56,060 bases of DNA. It comes from JBGUVL01 sp045134375. GTDB taxonomy: Bacteria; Bacillota_I; Bacilli_A; Erysipelotrichales; Erysipelotrichaceae. The notes below the pieces were generated by a model. The model worked only from the letters and a program-made list of their open reading frames with translations. It was not told where the DNA came from and did not search any database. This document shows positions 1-8,129 of the stretch, in pieces. Positions within the stretch are counted from its first letter, which is position 1, and the number at the start of each line of letters is the position of its first letter. Made by a program: the position numbers and the translations under genes. The DNA lies in assembly GCA_045134375.1 (NCBI GenBank), contig JBGUVL010000004.1, positions 1 to 56,060 on the forward strand, written 5' to 3'.

Positions 1-54
1 TTGTCATTGGTACAATCGATAAAAGTGAAATCATATTATACACCAAAACTATGA
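1..54 (+). CDS. C-terminal tail of a gene entering from the left (partial)
   Basis: Reading frame 1 is open from the window edge to a TGA at 52-54 and gives about 17 residues. A terminator-like hairpin begins 11 bases later, which fits the natural end of a gene. The tail is too short to identify. A second frame (bases 3 to about 209) is also open and weakly resembles a LytTR DNA-binding domain, but it reads through the terminator, so I consider it less likely. Confidence 0.3.
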   Translation: MSLVQSIKVKSYYTPKL

Positions 55-64
55 ATATTTCTAC

Positions 65-110
65 CCGCCGTCTATTGACCTCAATTACGAGGGAAATAGG
101 CGGTTTTTTT
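65..110 (+). terminator. Rho-independent terminator of the upstream gene
   Basis: CCGCC at 65-69 pairs with GGCGG at 99-103, extended inward by TATT/AATA across a three-base bulge, and is followed by a run of seven T. The stem is imperfect, so confidence is moderate. Confidence 0.55.
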
Positions 111-338
111 GTTTGTAAAAAAATTATTTCAAGAAATTTTGAAAAAACACACCAAAAAAAGAGATCCCATTTCAAACAAGTGAAGGGGTTAATTCTAATC
201 CAGATATGAATTACCTCAGACTAATCGAAAGTGAGGATTCACATATGAAAGAAAAAGAATTTAAGAATGTCAGATGGTGCGATATTTATTATTTATAGTG
301 AACCTTTTCTTGTAGCTGACATTGGTGAAACTTTTCTT
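111..338. other. Non-coding interval with no clear gene
   Basis: Nothing larger than a 17-codon ORF is visible here (245-298, plus strand, preceded by a GTGAGG-like site). It has no recognisable homologue, so I do not call it a gene. The interval lies between the left-edge terminator and the end of the DUF3267 gene. Confidence 0.4.
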
Positions 339-971
339 CTATTTTTCAAACACAACAACACCACATTCGTAGGGATGATCACAATACACTTTTTCTTTCT
401 TACCGGAGCGGTATAACAATATTTTCAAAATAATTAGAAAATCCCCTCCACCAGATAGAATCATAAGCTCTGACAAAATAAATAACAGAAATTGCCCTGT
501 CACTGTTGCAACCACCGCCATCCCGAAACCCAAAAGCAGTGTAGGCATTGCACTTCCTGATAGGTATTGCCACTGATTCATTGGTTCCGAACAAGTGCAA
601 TATGGCGTTAATGCACTCCATATAATACCAAAGCTAATCGAACGAAAGTGGTTTTTCGCAAAAATTCCCCAGGTGATACCATGAATCAGCTCATGTAGAA
701 CGATTAGTAACAGCAGAAGCAAACAAAGTAATAAACTGAATCGCAAAGATAATTCTTGCACACCTTCTCTATTGACAATATAGTAAAACCAAGTTGTCAT
801 GATCATAAATGGCAACATGATAAAAAACGCTCCGACATTTGCTTGCACAATGCCAACCGTCAAAACCTTAGCCTGATATCCTTTCTCCAACATATCATTG
901 CTTAGTTTTTCAAACTTTTCTTTTCGTCTCAATTCTTTGTCTGCCAGTTTTCGATTGCTTTTTCCCATCAT
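339..971 (-). CDS. DUF3267 family membrane metalloprotease (putative zincin)
   Basis: This is a 210-residue integral membrane protein. It has hydrophobic segments near residues 35-65 and 78-98, an HELIH zinc-binding motif (H93, E94, H97) at the end of the second segment, further helices up to about residue 190, and a GGGDFLI motif near 175-181. The C-terminal CDHPYECG segment is typical of DUF3267 proteins. The family is predicted to be intramembrane zinc peptidases related to site-2 proteases, but its substrate is unknown. A GGGAGG ribosome-binding site precedes two adjacent ATG codons, and the second (968) is equally possible. It lies downstream of the S66 peptidase on the same strand with a 105-base gap that contains its own promoter-like region. 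Confidence 0.85.
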   Translation of the reverse strand: MMGKSNRKLADKELRRKEKFEKLSNDMLEKGYQAKVLTVGIVQANVGAFFIMLPFMIMTTWFYYIVNREGVQELSLRFSLLLCLLLLLLIVLHELIHGITWGIFAKNHFRSISFGIIWSALTPYCTCSEPMNQWQYLSGSAMPTLLLGFGMAVVATVTGQFLLFILSELMILSGGGDFLIILKILLYRSGKKEKVYCDHPYECGVVVFEK

Positions 972-1008
972 TCATCCTCCCTATAATTTCAATATGATAA
1001 ATCAATAT

Positions 1009-1020
1009 AACGATATCGTT
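1009..1020. promoter_or_regulatory. 12-bp perfect palindrome upstream of the DUF3267 gene
   Basis: AACGATATCGTT is a perfect palindrome about 40 bases upstream of the DUF3267 start, in an AT-rich stretch that could contain a minus-strand promoter. The position suits a repressor site, but no regulator is identified. Confidence 0.3.
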
Positions 1021-1075
1021 TTGCCCCTTTTAAGAGCTTTTATGAGTATAACGTTCGCATTGGTAAAGGACACTT

Positions 1076-2122
1076 TTATCTTTCTGTTGCAGGCTCTAAA
1101 AGAGTAAATGTTTTATGATCCATATCTAGTTGACATTGGATGCCATAAGGAATTACTGCGATTGGTAATGCATGCCCAAAATTCGCATTATATAGAATAG
1201 GTAATTCTGGATGAGCCGCTTCCATCCCTATTACTCTTCGATAAACTTCTTTATAAGTTTCATATTTTGAGCGTCTTGCTGGTTTTCCAACAACGATTCC
1301 CTTAATTACATCAAAAATACCTTGGGCTGCTAAATTTCTTAAAATCCATGTAAGATGATATTCCGACATATCCATTTCACTTGTTTCTAAAAACATGATC
1401 TTATCTTTCCATTCTTCTAAATCAGGCCATAGTTTCGTTCCAAACAATTCAATAAATACATCCAAACATCCGCCCAATAATTTACCTTCAACAATACCAC
1501 TTCCTTGTAAGACTTCGTATCCATGCTCATCTTCATGGTAGTTTCGTAAAACATTGATGTTTTTTTCATCCCACCAAATTTTCTCATCCTCGTCATCATA
1601 GTAATATGGGGCTTTGTATAAATGCAACTTTTCTTGCGGTTCAAACAATGTTTTCTTCATCATCTCGAAAACATAATCATCAATTTTTCCATATTCCGCA
1701 ATGGTTATCATAACCGCTAACCCATAATAGGAAATAAGTCCTGCTTTATACATCATCAAATGATTCGTTGTCGTATCCGAATATCCAGTAAAGATTTTTG
1801 GATGATTATGAATGATATCAAAATCAATATAGGGCAATAAGCGAATCGTATCATCTCCACCGATGGCATTAAATATTGCTTTAATCGAATCATCTTGAAA
1901 AGCATCCATGAGGTCTTTTGCTCTAGCCTCTGGATGTAAATCCAAATAGTCTCTCCCCTTCAACGCGTTAGGCATTGCAATCACTTCAAGTCCAAATATC
2001 TTCTCTAATCTTTCTTTCGCAAGATAAAATTTATGAATTGCCCATGGCTCTCCAATCGTACCAGCGGATAAACTTACAATCGCAACTTTATCTCCTTTTT
2101 TCAAACATTTTGGTTTTATCAT
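1076..2122 (-). CDS. S66 family LD-carboxypeptidase (MccF-like)
   Basis: At 348 residues it matches the peptidase family S66, whose members cut the amide bond before a C-terminal D-amino acid in murein tetrapeptides or hydrolyse microcin-C-like acyl-nucleotides. The catalytic serine is S115 in GYSDTT. The charge-relay residues are E246 in FLETSE and H317 in NANFGHALP. No signal peptide is present, which fits the cytoplasmic location of the family. The insert after residue 170, rich in D, E and Y, is more like the MccF branch than E. coli LdcA. The gene seems to be transcribed alone. Whether it acts in murein recycling or antibiotic self-protection cannot be told from sequence. Confidence 0.9.
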   Translation of the reverse strand: MIKPKCLKKGDKVAIVSLSAGTIGEPWAIHKFYLAKERLEKIFGLEVIAMPNALKGRDYLDLHPEARAKDLMDAFQDDSIKAIFNAIGGDDTIRLLPYIDFDIIHNHPKIFTGYSDTTTNHLMMYKAGLISYYGLAVMITIAEYGKIDDYVFEMMKKTLFEPQEKLHLYKAPYYYDDEDEKIWWDEKNINVLRNYHEDEHGYEVLQGSGIVEGKLLGGCLDVFIELFGTKLWPDLEEWKDKIMFLETSEMDMSEYHLTWILRNLAAQGIFDVIKGIVVGKPARRSKYETYKEVYRRVIGMEAAHPELPILYNANFGHALPIAVIPYGIQCQLDMDHKTFTLLEPATER

Positions 2123-2589
2123 TTTACTGATTTTCTCCTTTTCCTGTCCATTTCAAATAATGAAAATGAAAATGATTCTGCATCATCATTTCTAATTATC
2201 TATCACAACATTTTCATTTGACATTAACTTTTTCGCTTTTCATTTAAAAACATCACTTGCTATCCTTATACTCCATGTCGTCACGACATGGATTGCAAAA
2301 ATAAAAAAATGACTTATTTGCTTTAATCATCCATTTTTTCCATGCCTATTGCATCATATATTCCGTATTAAAGGCTCTTATCCTATTTGTATCAAACCCT
2401 TACTTATTTTACATTATCCCCTTAATTGATGATATTGGATAATATTTTTATGAAAGATTACCTTCCTTATTTTGCATCAACATTTATCACAAAACATAAC
2501 TTTTTTTGCGATTTAATAGAAACCATTCCTTTCAATGAAAATAAGAATTTTCGTTATCTTTTTTTACCATCTTTTTTTCAAAAATCAAT
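2123..2589. other. 467-base intergenic region with a strong palindrome
   Basis: No convincing gene lies here. An open frame at 2426-2608 has no ribosome-binding site and unusual composition. AT-rich repeats of TGAAAATG at 2161-2175 vaguely resemble a Fur-type site next to the S66 gene start. A 19-base palindrome is listed separately. Confidence 0.5.
2273..2291. promoter_or_regulatory. 19-base perfect palindrome (candidate operator)
   Basis: CCATGTCGTCACGACATGG has two 9-base arms around one central base. No T-run follows on either strand, so it is not a terminator. It lies about 150 bases upstream of the S66 peptidase gene and 380 bases upstream of rubrerythrin, and could be a repressor binding site. 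Confidence 0.4.
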
Positions 2590-2618
2590 TTTACACCATA
2601 TCCGTTGAGTGTTATACT
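2590..2618 (+). promoter_or_regulatory. Rubrerythrin promoter
   Basis: TTTACA at 2590-2595 and TATACT at 2613-2618 are separated by 17 bases. The start codon follows 38 bases later, behind a GAGGAGG site. Confidence 0.7.
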
Positions 2619-2655
2619 TATTTTAGTAAAAATCAAATGAGGAGGTAATTTTAAT

Positions 2656-3249
2656 ATGGCAAAATTTGTATGTAAAGTATGTGGATATGTTTACGAAGGT
2701 GATGTGTTACCTGAAGATTTCAAATGTCCAACTTGTAAAGTAGGAGCTAATATGTTTGAAGAAGTAGCCGGTGAACTAAAATTAGCTGCAGAACACGAAT
2801 ATGGTGTATATGCAAAAACAGTAAAAAATAACGAAAACATTTCAGAAGAAGACAAAAAATACATTTTTGATCAGTTAATGGCAAACTTCAATGGGGAATG
2901 CAGTGAAGTTGGAATGTATTTGTGTATGGCAAGAATCGCTCACCGCGAAGGCTATCCTGAAATCGGATTGTATTGGGAAAAAGCAGCTTACGAAGAAGCT
3001 GAACATGCAGCAAAATTCGCTGAATTATTAGGAGAAGATTTAGAACCAAGCATGAAAGCATCAACAAAAGAAAATTTAGCTTGGCGTGTCGATTGTGAAT
3101 TTGGAGCTACTGCTGGTAAGACAGAATTAGCTGCTTGTGCTAAGCGAAATGGATTAGATGCGATTCATGATACCGTTCATGAAATGGCAAGAGATGAAGC
3201 TCGTCACGGAAAAGCATTAAAAGGCTTGTTAGAAAGATATTTCAAATAA
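2656..3249 (+). CDS. rbr: Reverse-type rubrerythrin (peroxide-reducing diiron protein)
   Basis: The 197-residue protein begins with a rubredoxin domain: the CKVCGY pair of cysteines lies at residues 5-8 and CPTC near 24-27. It continues into a ferritin-like four-helix domain with EEAEH and DEARH diiron-ligand motifs. Rubredoxin-first order is the reverse of classical rubrerythrin and matches the clostridial reverse rubrerythrins, which act as NADH-rubredoxin-linked peroxidases and protect anaerobes against H2O2 and O2. It is a single-gene unit with its own promoter, a GAGGAGG ribosome-binding site and a terminator. In clostridia such genes are under PerR, but I do not see a clear PerR box here. 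Confidence 0.95.
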   Translation: MAKFVCKVCGYVYEGDVLPEDFKCPTCKVGANMFEEVAGELKLAAEHEYGVYAKTVKNNENISEEDKKYIFDQLMANFNGECSEVGMYLCMARIAHREGYPEIGLYWEKAAYEEAEHAAKFAELLGEDLEPSMKASTKENLAWRVDCEFGATAGKTELAACAKRNGLDAIHDTVHEMARDEARHGKALKGLLERYFK

Positions 3250-3288
3250 AAAATAGAAAAGGTGATCCCGTGGTTGACAATATTTAAC

Positions 3289-3310
3289 TAGGCGGTTTCG
3301 CCTTTTTTTT
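3289..3310 (+). terminator. Terminator after rubrerythrin
   Basis: AGGCG and CGCCT enclose a short GTTT loop and are followed by a run of T. Confidence 0.8.
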
Positions 3311-3374
3311 ATCCAAAAAAGTTCATCCATTCTTCTTTTTAACATCAATTTTCACCATGTTTCAGAGAGGATCA

Positions 3375-3410
3375 TTGACAACAGTTATATACTGTTATAT
3401 ACTGTTTATA
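3375..3410 (+). promoter_or_regulatory. Promoter with three tandem 10-bp repeats, likely GntR operator
   Basis: TTGACA at 3375-3380 and TATACT at 3398-3403 are exactly 17 bases apart. Three near-identical decamers, ACAGTTATAT, ACTGTTATAT and ACTGTTTATA, lie head to tail at 3381-3410 and cover the spacer, the -10 box and the start site. Bound repressor would block the polymerase. The first gene downstream is a YtrA-type GntR repressor, so autoregulation is the natural inference. Confidence 0.75.
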
Positions 3411-3427
3411 GATGGGGGTAGTATTCT

Positions 3428-3808
3428 ATGAAAATTATGATCAACAGTTCATCCATGACACCAATTTATGAACAAATCATGGAGCAAATCAAAAAAATGA
3501 TTACTCACAATGAACTAAAGGAAAACGATTTACTGCCTTCGGTTCGTTCTTTATCAAAAGAATTAAAAATCAGTGCCTTAACTGTAAAGAAAGCGTACGA
3601 TTCTTTAGAAAGTGAAGGCTATACCATTACGGTGCATGGGAAAGGAACCTATGTCAAAGGATGTTCCCTGCAATTGCGACAAGAGGAACAAAAAAAAGAA
3701 GTGGAAGCGGATTTGGAAAAGGCCATCCAAAAAGGCAGAAACTATGGATTAAGCAAGGAAGAAATGGAAATTTTATTCCATTTCATAATGGAGGATACAC
3801 AATGCTGA
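3428..3808 (+). CDS. GntR family regulator, YtrA subfamily
   Basis: This 126-residue protein has a GntR winged helix-turn-helix at about residues 10-78 (PIYEQIMEQIKK through LLPSVRSLSKEL to GKGTYVKG), followed by a short two-helix tail instead of a large ligand-binding domain. That layout defines the YtrA subfamily, whose members usually repress an adjacent ABC exporter that responds to antibiotics or peptides. The stop codon overlaps the start region of the downstream ABC ATPase by seven bases, so the two are translationally coupled. Tandem repeats in its promoter are likely its own operator. Confidence 0.92.
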   Translation: MKIMINSSSMTPIYEQIMEQIKKMITHNELKENDLLPSVRSLSKELKISALTVKKAYDSLESEGYTITVHGKGTYVKGCSLQLRQEEQKKEVEADLEKAIQKGRNYGLSKEEMEILFHFIMEDTQC

Positions 3809-4653
3809 CACTAACGAATGTAACCAAACAATACGATTCTTTTACCCTCGACTGTAGCCTTTCTGTACCAAAAGGTCAGATCACTGGTCTCATTGGGAAA
3901 AATGGTGCAGGGAAAAGTACAACGTTTAAAGCAATACTCAATTTAATCCACATCGATAGTGGAACCATTCAATTATTTGGAAAAGAAGTTTCCACATTAA
4001 GCAAACATGATAAAGAAGCCATTGGTGTTACTTTATCGGATTCCATGTTTAGTGACTATCTTTGCATCAATGACATTGCAGCTATGTCAAAATATCTCTA
4101 TCAAAAATTTCAACCAAATGAATTTTTAGGCAAATGCCAAGCACAAAATTTGCCTCTCAATCAAAAAATAAGTACTTTTTCTACCGGTATGAAAGCCAAG
4201 CTAATGCTACTCTATGCCCTCTCCCATAATGCTTCATTTTTGATCTTAGATGAACCAACTGCTGGATTAGATGTATTAGCCAGAGAAGAAATGCTTGATT
4301 TGCTTCGGAACTATATGGAAGAGGACAATAATCGTTCCATTCTGATAAGTTCTCATATTGCGAATGACTTAGAAGGATTGTGCGATGATATCTATATGAT
4401 CGATGAAGGAAAGGTCATACTGCATGAAGATACCGATGTTCTACTTTCCGATTATGCTATCCTCAAAGTCGATGAAAAACAATATGAATCACTTGATAAA
4501 ACGTATTTATTACGTGTCCATAAAGAAAACTATGGTTATTCTTGTCTCTGTAATCAAAAACAATTTTATTGGGACAACTATAAAGATATCATCATCGAAA
4601 AGAGTTCCATCGATGCGGTAATCACCATGATGATCAAGGGGGAAAAATTATGA
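3802..4653 (+). CDS. ABC transporter ATP-binding protein
   Basis: This ATPase of 283 residues starts at the ATG at 3802, placed after GGAGG. A longer frame back to 3661 only overlaps the GntR gene. Walker A is GKNGAGKST, the signature is degenerate (STGMKAKL instead of LSGGQ, common in ABC-2 exporters), Walker B with the catalytic glutamate is ILDEPT, and the H-loop is SSHI. The C-terminal 75 residues lie beyond the nucleotide-binding domain. With the next gene it forms an ABC-2 exporter, plausibly for an antimicrobial or a lipid-like compound as in the YtrBC and BcrAB groups. The substrate is unknown. Confidence 0.93.
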   Translation: MLTLTNVTKQYDSFTLDCSLSVPKGQITGLIGKNGAGKSTTFKAILNLIHIDSGTIQLFGKEVSTLSKHDKEAIGVTLSDSMFSDYLCINDIAAMSKYLYQKFQPNEFLGKCQAQNLPLNQKISTFSTGMKAKLMLLYALSHNASFLILDEPTAGLDVLAREEMLDLLRNYMEEDNNRSILISSHIANDLEGLCDDIYMIDEGKVILHEDTDVLLSDYAILKVDEKQYESLDKTYLLRVHKENYGYSCLCNQKQFYWDNYKDIIIEKSSIDAVITMMIKGEKL

Positions 4654-5309
4654 AAGGAATGTTAGTAAAAGATTTTCGTTTATTGCAATCACAAAAACTA
4701 TTTCTCTATATGATGTTATTGATTGCCATTATACTTTCTTTTACAATGGAGGATGGATCTAGCTTTATGATTGGTTATTTTACTTTTATTGGAGCCACTT
4801 TAGTAAGTTCTTCCATTAGTTATGATGAATATGCCAATGGAATGGCTGCTTTATTAACTTTACCAATTACGAAACAGGAATATATTTATGAAAAATATTT
4901 ATTAGGCATGATCACTGCTGTCTTATCCTGGATGATTGCTATGTTCATATCCATTGTCTCCCTAATATCGAAACAGCAAACGGTAGATCTCATTTCCTGT
5001 TTCGAAAATGGTTTTCCCGTTCTATTGTTATCCTTACTATTTATCAGCATCATGATTCCTGTGCAGATTCGTTTTGGGGTAAGAAAAAGCTATGTTGCGA
5101 TGATTGTTGTGATGGCTCTTGCGGTGGTTGCCGGTTATCTTATTTATTTGGCCATGACGCATTGCGGTATCTATATCGATGATATAATGGAACAATTATT
5201 CACCAACAACACGATAGCATTTTATTTTATTTTTCTACTGATAGTAAGTACTGGATTGCTCACTTCCTTATTCATCACGCTTCGTATTATCAACAATAAA
5301 GATTATTAA
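4650..5309 (+). CDS. ABC-2 type transporter permease
   Basis: The 219-residue protein has six hydrophobic segments (about 17-32, 38-55, 88-110, 122-140, 147-170, 190-212) and the layout of the ABC2_membrane_5 family. Its start overlaps the stop of the ATPase gene as ATGA, so the two products are probably made in equal amounts. It forms the membrane part of the exporter controlled by the upstream GntR regulator. Confidence 0.88.
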   Translation: MKGMLVKDFRLLQSQKLFLYMMLLIAIILSFTMEDGSSFMIGYFTFIGATLVSSSISYDEYANGMAALLTLPITKQEYIYEKYLLGMITAVLSWMIAMFISIVSLISKQQTVDLISCFENGFPVLLLSLLFISIMIPVQIRFGVRKSYVAMIVVMALAVVAGYLIYLAMTHCGIYIDDIMEQLFTNNTIAFYFIFLLIVSTGLLTSLFITLRIINNKDY

Positions 5310-5336
5310 AATAAAAAAATTGAGAGCAATGCACGA

Positions 5337-5377
5337 AAAAAAGAGTAACCAATCTTGGTTTCTCTTTTCTTTTTTTG
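5337..5377. terminator. Bidirectional terminator between the exporter and metal ATPase genes
   Basis: AAGAG-T-AACC pairs with GGTT-T-CTCTT around a six-base loop, with A-run on the left and T-run on the right. It can serve both convergent units. Confidence 0.75.
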
Positions 5378-7255
5378 TTATTTTATTTTTAAAGCTCGTG
5401 TCGCATTGATGACCGCAATTACCATAACACCAACATCCGCAAAGATAGCCAACCACATATTGGCGATACCAAGGGCTCCCAATACCAAGCAAATCGCTTT
5501 GACCCCTAAAGCAAAGATGATGTTTTGTTGAACAATACGCAAAGTACGACGAGATATTTTCATTGCCAATGCGATTTTTACGGGGTCATCATCCATCAAC
5601 ACAATATCAGCTGCTTCAATTGCGGCATCCGATCCCAACGCTCCCATAGCAATGCCAATATCCGCACGAGAAAGTACCGGTGCATCATTAATTCCATCTC
5701 CCACAAAGGCTAATTTTTCTTTTTCTTTCTTCTCGTTTAACAAACGTTCAACTTCATTCACTTTATCCGCTGGTAACAATTCACTGTAGACACGATCCAT
5801 TCCTACTTTTGCGGCTACACTTTCCGCACTCTTCTTCGCATCGCCACTCAACATCACCGTTTCTTTAATACCACATTGTTTCAGTTCTTTGATTGCCTGT
5901 TTTGCATTGGTTTTGATGACATCATTAATCACGATACATCCACAATACTTTCCCTCACATGCAATATAAACTTGTGTCCCTTCCTCGTGATATTGGGATA
6001 CCGTAATGTTTGCTTCTTCCATCAGTTTGCGATTTCCTGCTAATACGGCTTTCCCATCGACCATGGCACTCACTCCATGTCCGGCAATCTCTTTTATCTC
6101 ACTGACATGATGCAAATCAAGTTCTTTGCCATAAGCTTTTTTTAGACTAATGCTGATGGGATGGGAAGAAGCACTTTCCGCATAAGCAGCATAGTACAAC
6201 AATTCTTCTTTACTACAAAATGTTTCCGGATACATTTCATTGACTTCAAATACCCCTTTGGTTAGCGTACCTGTTTTGTCAAATACCATATATTTGGTAT
6301 CGGCAAGCGCTTCTAAATAATTGCTTCCCTTCACTAAAATACCATTGCTGGAAGCACATCCAATTCCCCCAAAAAAACTAAGTGGAATGGAAATGACAAG
6401 AGCACAAGGACAAGAAATGACAAGGAATGTAAGAGCACGAACGATCCATTCCTGCCACATCGTATCCATACCGATCATGGCGAAAATCAGCGGTGGTAAA
6501 ATCGCCAAAGCCAAGGCACTATAACAAACAACCGGTGTATAGTAGCGCGCAAACTTAGTAATAAAATTCTCTGATTTTGATTTCTTCATACTAGAGTTTT
6601 CTACCAAATCTAATATTTTTGATACGGTGGATTCATCAAACTCTTTGGTTGTCTGAACATGAATCCTACCACTCATATTAATACAACCACTAATGATCGC
6701 ATCTCCTACCTTAGCTTCTCTTGGTACACTTTCCCCAGTCAATGCACTGGTATCTAGCATGGTCTCTCCCTTAATGATAATACCATCAATGGCTACCTTT
6801 TCCCCAGGATTAACAATGATTTCACTACCGATTTCCACTTCCTCTGGTTCTACTTTGGTTAGCTTTCCATCCACCATAATATTCGCATAATCCGGTCGAA
6901 TATCCATCAAATCCGTAATATTCTTTCGGCTTTTCCCAACTGCGACACTCTGAAATAATTCCCCTATCTGATAGAACAACATAACCGCGGTTCCTTCCAA
7001 ATAGTCGTTTAACATCAAAGCTCCTACCGTCGCTACTGCCATTAAAAAATTTTCATCAAATACTTGACGGTTTATAATGCCTTTTACTGCTTTTTTTAAA
7101 ATATCATAACCAATTACAAAATACGGGATCAAATACACGATGGCTTCTTGATAACGATTCATTTCCCAATGCGATTGAATCACCTTACAAATAATCAACA
7201 AAGCAATGGTTGCTAGAATGCGATATAATATTTTTTTCTGTTTTCGATTCATCAT
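5378..7255 (-). CDS. cadA: P1B-type heavy-metal ATPase (Zn/Cd/Pb efflux)
   Basis: This 625-residue P-type ATPase pumps divalent soft metals out of the cell. Visible motifs are TGES (173-176), the metal-site CPC in helix 6 (282-284), the phosphorylated D326 in DKTGT, the HP dipeptide (365-366) and GDGIND (519-524). K586 in helix 7 and D607 in helix 8 are the pair expected in the P1B-2 group, which argues for Zn/Cd/Pb rather than copper. It has no N-terminal HMA metal-binding domain. A free-standing HMA protein is encoded eight bases upstream, so the usual domain is supplied in trans. It is the third gene of an operon led by an ArsR/SmtB regulator. Confidence 0.95.
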   Translation of the reverse strand: MMNRKQKKILYRILATIALLIICKVIQSHWEMNRYQEAIVYLIPYFVIGYDILKKAVKGIINRQVFDENFLMAVATVGALMLNDYLEGTAVMLFYQIGELFQSVAVGKSRKNITDLMDIRPDYANIMVDGKLTKVEPEEVEIGSEIIVNPGEKVAIDGIIIKGETMLDTSALTGESVPREAKVGDAIISGCINMSGRIHVQTTKEFDESTVSKILDLVENSSMKKSKSENFITKFARYYTPVVCYSALALAILPPLIFAMIGMDTMWQEWIVRALTFLVISCPCALVISIPLSFFGGIGCASSNGILVKGSNYLEALADTKYMVFDKTGTLTKGVFEVNEMYPETFCSKEELLYYAAYAESASSHPISISLKKAYGKELDLHHVSEIKEIAGHGVSAMVDGKAVLAGNRKLMEEANITVSQYHEEGTQVYIACEGKYCGCIVINDVIKTNAKQAIKELKQCGIKETVMLSGDAKKSAESVAAKVGMDRVYSELLPADKVNEVERLLNEKKEKEKLAFVGDGINDAPVLSRADIGIAMGALGSDAAIEAADIVLMDDDPVKIALAMKISRRTLRIVQQNIIFALGVKAICLVLGALGIANMWLAIFADVGVMVIAVINATRALKIK

Positions 7256-7263
7256 AGAAACTG

Positions 7264-7482
7264 CTAGAAATAAATTTCGCAGTCATCCTCCACTTTCTTA
7301 CAATTTTTCAACGCTTCCTTCATTACCGCATTCACATCCACTCCATCTTCAAATTCAACCTTTAGCTTTAATGTCATAAAGCTTAATGTCGCATCTTTTA
7401 CTCCTTTTGTCTGTTTTACAGCTTCTTCCATTTTTGCTGCACAATTTGCACAATCCACTTCAACTTTGTATGTTTTTTTCAT
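7264..7482 (-). CDS. HMA-domain metallochaperone
   Basis: A 72-residue single-domain protein with the ferredoxin-like HMA fold and the metal-binding CANCA motif near residues 11-15. I chose the second of two nearby ATG codons, because the GGAGG site sits eight bases from it and only two bases from the first (7488). Acidic residues (DDCE) near the C-terminus add a possible extra cysteine ligand. It lies between the regulator and the ATPase and probably hands metal to the ATPase, replacing its missing N-terminal domain. Confidence 0.9.
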   Translation of the reverse strand: MKKTYKVEVDCANCAAKMEEAVKQTKGVKDATLSFMTLKLKVEFEDGVDVNAVMKEALKNCKKVEDDCEIYF

Positions 7483-7498
7483 GTTCATTTCCTCCTCA

Positions 7499-7882
7499 TT
7501 ACTCTTCTACATGTTCCATACCCATAGCGATGATGTTTCTGACATGATCATCATCCAGTGAATAAAAAATGATTTTTCCATTTCGTCTAAACTTAACTAA
7601 TTTCGCATCCTTTAAAATACGAAGTTGATGCGAAACAGCGGATTGACTTAACCCTAACACTTGGGCAATATCATTGACACACAGTTCACTTTCAAATAAG
7701 GCATACAGAATACGAATTCGCGTTGTATCACCAAATACTTTAAACAATTCTGCTAAATCATAGAGATATTCATCTTCTGGCTGTGTTTCTAACACTCGTA
7801 CTACAACATCTTTATGAACTGCTAAAAAATCATTGGATTCTTCTACGATCGGTTCTGATTTCCCTTTTTTCATATCCTCCAT
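7499..7882 (-). CDS. ArsR/SmtB family metal-sensing repressor
   Basis: The 127-residue repressor starts at the ATG at 7882, directly behind GGAGGTGAAGC. The open frame upstream to 8014 covers the promoter and operator and is not translated. The winged helix runs from DLAELFKVFGDTTRIRIL through the recognition helix SQSAVSHQLRIL to the wing FRRNGKIIFYSL. ELCVNDIA holds the cysteine of the alpha-3 metal site, and acidic and histidine residues near the C-terminus (DDDHVRNII, GMEHVEE) could form an alpha-5 site. It is expected to release DNA when Zn, Cd or Pb binds, turning on the efflux operon. Confidence 0.92.
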   Translation of the reverse strand: MEDMKKGKSEPIVEESNDFLAVHKDVVVRVLETQPEDEYLYDLAELFKVFGDTTRIRILYALFESELCVNDIAQVLGLSQSAVSHQLRILKDAKLVKFRRNGKIIFYSLDDDHVRNIIAMGMEHVEE

Positions 7883-7896
7883 TGCTTCACCTCCAC

Positions 7897-7948
7897 ATAT
7901 GAACATATCTTCATATATAAATATAATTACATTATGATGGTATGTCAA
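7897..7948 (-). promoter_or_regulatory. Promoter and SmtB-type operator of the metal-efflux operon
   Basis: Read on the minus strand, TTGACA (7948-7943) and TATATT (7925-7920) are 17 bases apart. A 20-base inverted repeat, ATATGAAGATATGTTCATAT (7916-7897), with perfect 7-base arms covers the start site. It matches the ArsR/SmtB/CadC operator style (ATATGAA...TTCATAT) and lies directly upstream of the regulator gene. Confidence 0.85.
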
Positions 7949-8129
7949 TAGAAATAATAAAAAAAAGAAAAAGAGGGTGTTTTCCCCCTGAATTCTCGAC
8001 GATAGCAATCGCATTAGTAAAAATTATTTTACAACGAATTTGATCTATCTTTTTTTCTTACTCCTTTTATTTTCTTTCCATCAAAAAAAAGCAACCCCCA
8101 CATAACCCATTACCATTTTATTTTCTCGG

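Noticed and set aside
3..209. Open frame at the left edge with weak LytTR-like pattern
   Set aside because: It crosses a terminator-like hairpin, ends without a proper LytTR C-terminus, and another frame ends neatly before the hairpin.
2426..2608. 60-codon ORF upstream of rubrerythrin
   Set aside because: There is no ribosome-binding site, the sequence is rich in F, N and I as expected of random AT-rich DNA, and it overlaps the rubrerythrin promoter.
7883..8014. N-terminal extension of the ArsR/SmtB regulator
   Set aside because: The region holds the -35, -10 and operator, and a proper ribosome-binding site precedes the ATG at 7882.
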